A stretch of 24,695 bases of DNA from Anaerolineales bacterium UBA3082 (GTDB lineage Bacteria; Chloroflexota; Anaerolineae; UBA7937): the NCBI GenBank assembly GCA_002366595.1, contig DFBK01000095.1:1-24695 (forward strand), given 5' to 3'. Below the pieces are notes generated by a model. The model ran no database searches. It was not told the origin of the DNA and was given only the letters and a program-made list of their open reading frames with translations. The position numbers and the translations under genes are program-made. Positions within the stretch are counted from its first letter, which is position 1; the number at the start of each line of letters is the position of its first letter. Below, in pieces: positions 22,914-24,695 of the stretch.

Positions 22914-23378
22914 TCAAATAGTGTGGTAGTGGGGCCCTGCGTCTATGGTTGATCTCCGGTTACTCATCAGGATGCACAACCTGAGGTTCTCCACATCGCG
23001 ATAGCCGTAGGCGACCCGTGTGATTGTCTTGATGCGATTGTTCTTCCCCTCCAAGAAGCCATTGGTGAGGCGATGGTCGAAGTAGTTGAGGATCTCCTCT
23101 CTCCAGTTGGTGAGCATAGAGGAGAGGGCTTTGAACTCTGGGGGACCCTCCCTCATCGCTCGCTTTTCCCAGAGGAGCAGCTCCCTCTCAGCGCTCTTGC
23201 GGTCTGGGAGCCTATACCAAGCCCGGAAGGCCTCCTTGAGGCTCCAGGCCTCAGCCAGTTCAGGGTAGGAAGCCAGGAGCTCCCCTAGAGCCTTGCTCTT
23301 CTCCTTGGAGAGCCTCTCTGCACCTTTCAGCAAGAGGTAACGCTTGCGATAGAGAGGAGACTTCCTTTGGGCTTGCCA
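22914..23378 (-). pseudogene. ISL3-family transposase, C-terminal fragment
   Basis: The frame keeps the C-terminal part of an ISL3-type DDE transposase: RYLLLKGAERLSKEKSKALG, ELAEAWSLKEAFRAWYRL, and then HRLTNGFLEGKNNRIKTITR, with the catalytic Glu in FLEGKNN, and VAYGYRDVENLRLCILMSNR. The zinc-ribbon/HTH N-terminus and the first two catalytic Asp residues are gone. The frame extends to an ATG at 23432, but residues before about 23378 (rich in Ser, His and Pro) overlap the riboswitch promoter and are not transposase. GCTCTTCGTCAAATAG at 22906-22921, overlapping the stop, may be the terminal repeat of the element; no matching far end was found. It is inactive. Confidence 0.8.
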
Positions 23379-23413
23379 AGGGGGGTGGGATGTGGTATTA
23401 TGAGAACACGAGG

Positions 23414-23441
23414 TTGAGAGGAGGCTTTTCAACCGAATAAT
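23414..23441 (+). promoter_or_regulatory. Promoter for the cobalamin riboswitch/btuF transcript
   Basis: TTGAGA (23414-23419, five of six) and AATAAT (23436-23441, five of six) are separated by 16 bases. Initiation is expected near 23448, exactly where the P1 stem of the riboswitch begins, which supports the call. Confidence 0.6.
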
Positions 23442-23445
23442 GAGA

Positions 23446-23571
23446 CCCGGTGTCGAGGTGACCCTGACCGAAAGGCTGGGCTGAAAAGGGGGAAGTCCGG
23501 TGCGAGTCCGGCGCTGTCCCGCAACTGTGATGGGGCGTTGCTCCTAAGCCAGGATACCTGCCTCCACCGAG
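23446..23571 (+). ncRNA. Cobalamin riboswitch aptamer
   Basis: The B12 box reads AGCCAGGATACCTGCC at 23547-23562. The conserved core GGGAAGTCCGGTGCGAGTCC and GTCCCGCAACTGTGATGGGG (23491-23535) is also present. P1 closes between CGGTG (23448-23452) and CACCG (23565-23569). At about 125 bases it is a compact form. It binds a cobalamin coenzyme and, judged by the terminator downstream, should reduce btuF expression when cobalamin is plentiful. Confidence 0.93.
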
Positions 23572-23591
23572 TTCCAAGAACCTTCGAGAGA

Positions 23592-23658
23592 AAGGGGGCG
23601 GGATCATGCTGGTCAGAGAAACTTAGCCCCCTTGTGTAAGCAAGGGGGCTTAAATTTT
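23592..23658 (+). terminator. Riboswitch expression platform: antiterminator and intrinsic terminator
   Basis: AGCCCCCTTG (23625-23634) pairs perfectly over ten bases with CAAGGGGGCT (23641-23650) around a six-base loop, followed by TAAATTTT (23651-23658). Upstream, AAGGGGGC (23592-23599) is identical to part of the terminator 3' arm and can pair with GCCCCCTT (23626-23633), giving a mutually exclusive antiterminator. Ligand binding is inferred to favour the terminator. Confidence 0.8.
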
Positions 23659-23698
23659 ACAGGAAATCTCGTAGGGGCTTTGGCCCACGGAGGAAAGA

Positions 23699-24682
23699 GT
23701 GAAAAATAAGAAGGTGGTTTTCGCCCTAGGGTTGATGGTTGTTTTGATGTTGGTTGTGGGTTGCGCTCAGGCTACACCGACCATTGCGCCACCCACGCCC
23801 ACCATTGCCCCTCCAACCCCTACAACTCTCCCACCGACTCCCACTGAAGTGCCAACTATCAGTGTGGTGGATGATGCTGGGCGCGCGGTGGAGGTCACGG
23901 GGGTGCCGGAGCGGATTATATCTTTGGCTCCCAGCAACACGGAGATCCTCTTCGCCCTAGGTCTAGGGGATAAAGTGGTGGGGGTCACCGATTTCTGCGA
24001 CTACCCAGAAGAGGCCCAAGAGATAGAGAGGGTGGGGGGTATAGAGCCCAACCTTGAGAAGATCGTGGATTTAGAGCCAGACTTGGTGCTCTACATAGGA
24101 GGCGCAGCCCAGTTGGAGAAGACCCAAACGATGAAGGATCTGGGCTTGACCGTGCTGGTACTGGCTCCCTTAGACATCGAGGGTATCTTCGCTGACATCG
24201 AGTTAGTTGGGCGCGCCACGGGGACCGAGGATGAGACCGCTAACCTGGTGAGCGAACTGAGGGCCCGGATGGATGAGGTGCTCTCACGAGTGGCCCCGGT
24301 AGAGAGGCACCCATTGGTCTTCTACGAACTGGATGCCACAGATCCCACACGACCTTGGACCGCTGGCCCGGGTTCCTTCATCGATGCTCTGATAACCATG
24401 GCCGGTGGTGTCAACCTTGGAGCGAGCGCAGAGATGGAATGGGCCCAGTTCAGCACCGAAGAGATCATCGCCCAGGATCCAGAGATCATCATCCTTGGCG
24501 ACGCTAATTACGGGGTGACTGTGGAGTCGGTCGAGGAGCGCCCTGGATGGGGGGTGATGACCGCTGTCAAGGAGGGAGCGATCTACCCCATCGACGATAC
24601 CCTGGTCAGCCGTCCGGGGCCTCGCATCGTCGATGGCTTGGAGGAGTTGGCCAGGATAATACATCCTGAGATTTTCAAGTGA
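23699..24682 (+). CDS. btuF: Cobalamin-binding lipoprotein of an ABC transporter (BtuF-like)
   Basis: An extracytoplasmic binding protein that captures cobalamin for a BtuCD-type ABC importer. The start is GTG 23699, with GGAGG five bases upstream. The 327 residues begin with a lipoprotein signal (basic KNKK, hydrophobic core, LVVGC with Cys22). A Pro/Thr linker with near-perfect six-residue repeats (APPTPTI) runs to about 53. The class III binding fold follows: RIISLAPSNTEILFALGLGD, VGVTDFCDYPEEAQ, VGGIEPNLEKIVDLEPDLVL, a long connecting helix near 185-210, and WTAGPGSFIDALITMAGGVN. The riboswitch upstream supports cobalamin as the ligand; heme or siderophore proteins share the fold. Permease and ATPase genes would be expected beyond the window end. 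Confidence 0.92.
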   Translation: MKNKKVVFALGLMVVLMLVVGCAQATPTIAPPTPTIAPPTPTTLPPTPTEVPTISVVDDAGRAVEVTGVPERIISLAPSNTEILFALGLGDKVVGVTDFCDYPEEAQEIERVGGIEPNLEKIVDLEPDLVLYIGGAAQLEKTQTMKDLGLTVLVLAPLDIEGIFADIELVGRATGTEDETANLVSELRARMDEVLSRVAPVERHPLVFYELDATDPTRPWTAGPGSFIDALITMAGGVNLGASAEMEWAQFSTEEIIAQDPEIIILGDANYGVTVESVEERPGWGVMTAVKEGAIYPIDDTLVSRPGPRIVDGLEELARIIHPEIFK

Positions 24683-24695
24683 GGTTTGGGGCTAG

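Noticed and set aside
22701..22952. Plus-strand open frame of 83 codons in the gene-free stretch
   Set aside because: No ribosome-binding site, low-complexity composition, and it runs into the antisense of the transposase fragment; better explained by palindromic DNA.
23768..23857. Tandem repeats considered as a CRISPR-like array
   Set aside because: The repeats are contiguous, with no spacers, and encode a Pro/Thr linker in frame.

Overview
The window looks like a bacterial chromosome with a mid-50s GC content by eye. Three things suggest a Chloroflexota member of the Anaerolineae or Dehalococcoidia type: threonine/proline-rich linkers in secreted proteins, TTG starts on ribosomal protein genes, and the polymerase-TPR fusion. 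This is an inference from style, not from a marker gene. No rRNA, tRNA or CRISPR array was seen.

Layout. Positions 1-495 hold the C-terminal end of a penicillin-binding protein 2. Positions 540-1447 hold a small, AT-richer, two-gene minus-strand module with its own strong promoter (jelly-roll-like protein plus small membrane protein). Positions 1589-5041 are housekeeping on the plus strand: ychF, then rpsF-ssb-rpsR behind a good promoter and a candidate S6:S18 autoregulatory leader, then a membrane-anchored PPIC-type foldase. Positions 5183-7300 (minus) encode a long Rel (p)ppGpp synthetase/hydrolase. Between rel and the next gene lies a crippled uridine kinase gene (7421-7595).

Positions 7662-21564 are a one-direction surface-polysaccharide locus. 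It contains a Wzx-type flippase, three GT4-like glycosyltransferases and one GT2, two NAD-dependent epimerase/dehydratases, a 1170-residue Wzy/WaaL-like polymerase or ligase with a TPR tail, a WecA/TagO-like initiating phosphotransferase, and a UDP-HexNAc 6-dehydrogenase. A GT2 N-terminal remnant sits between the flippase and the first glycosyltransferase. Together these enzymes would load a sugar-1-phosphate on undecaprenyl phosphate, extend it, flip it, and polymerise or ligate it outside. No Wzz, Wza or ABC exporter is present, so the rest of the export or attachment machinery is elsewhere or absent. A cyclophilin (with an out-of-frame lipoprotein leader) and a VTT membrane protein close the run at 22660.

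Positions 22661-23378 hold inverted repeats and a truncated ISL3-type transposase. Next comes a cobalamin riboswitch with promoter, B12 box, antiterminator and terminator (23414-23658), which controls a BtuF-like cobalamin-binding lipoprotein that ends at 24682.

The observations most worth following are the candidate S6:S18 leader that hides the rpsF ribosome-binding site, the Rel protein that combines an intact hydrolase motif with a RelA-type EXDD synthetase motif, the cyclophilin leader in another frame, the gene remnants, the two nearly leaderless promoter arrangements, and the uncharacterised module at 540-1447. I saw no convincing wholly new defence or mobile system.
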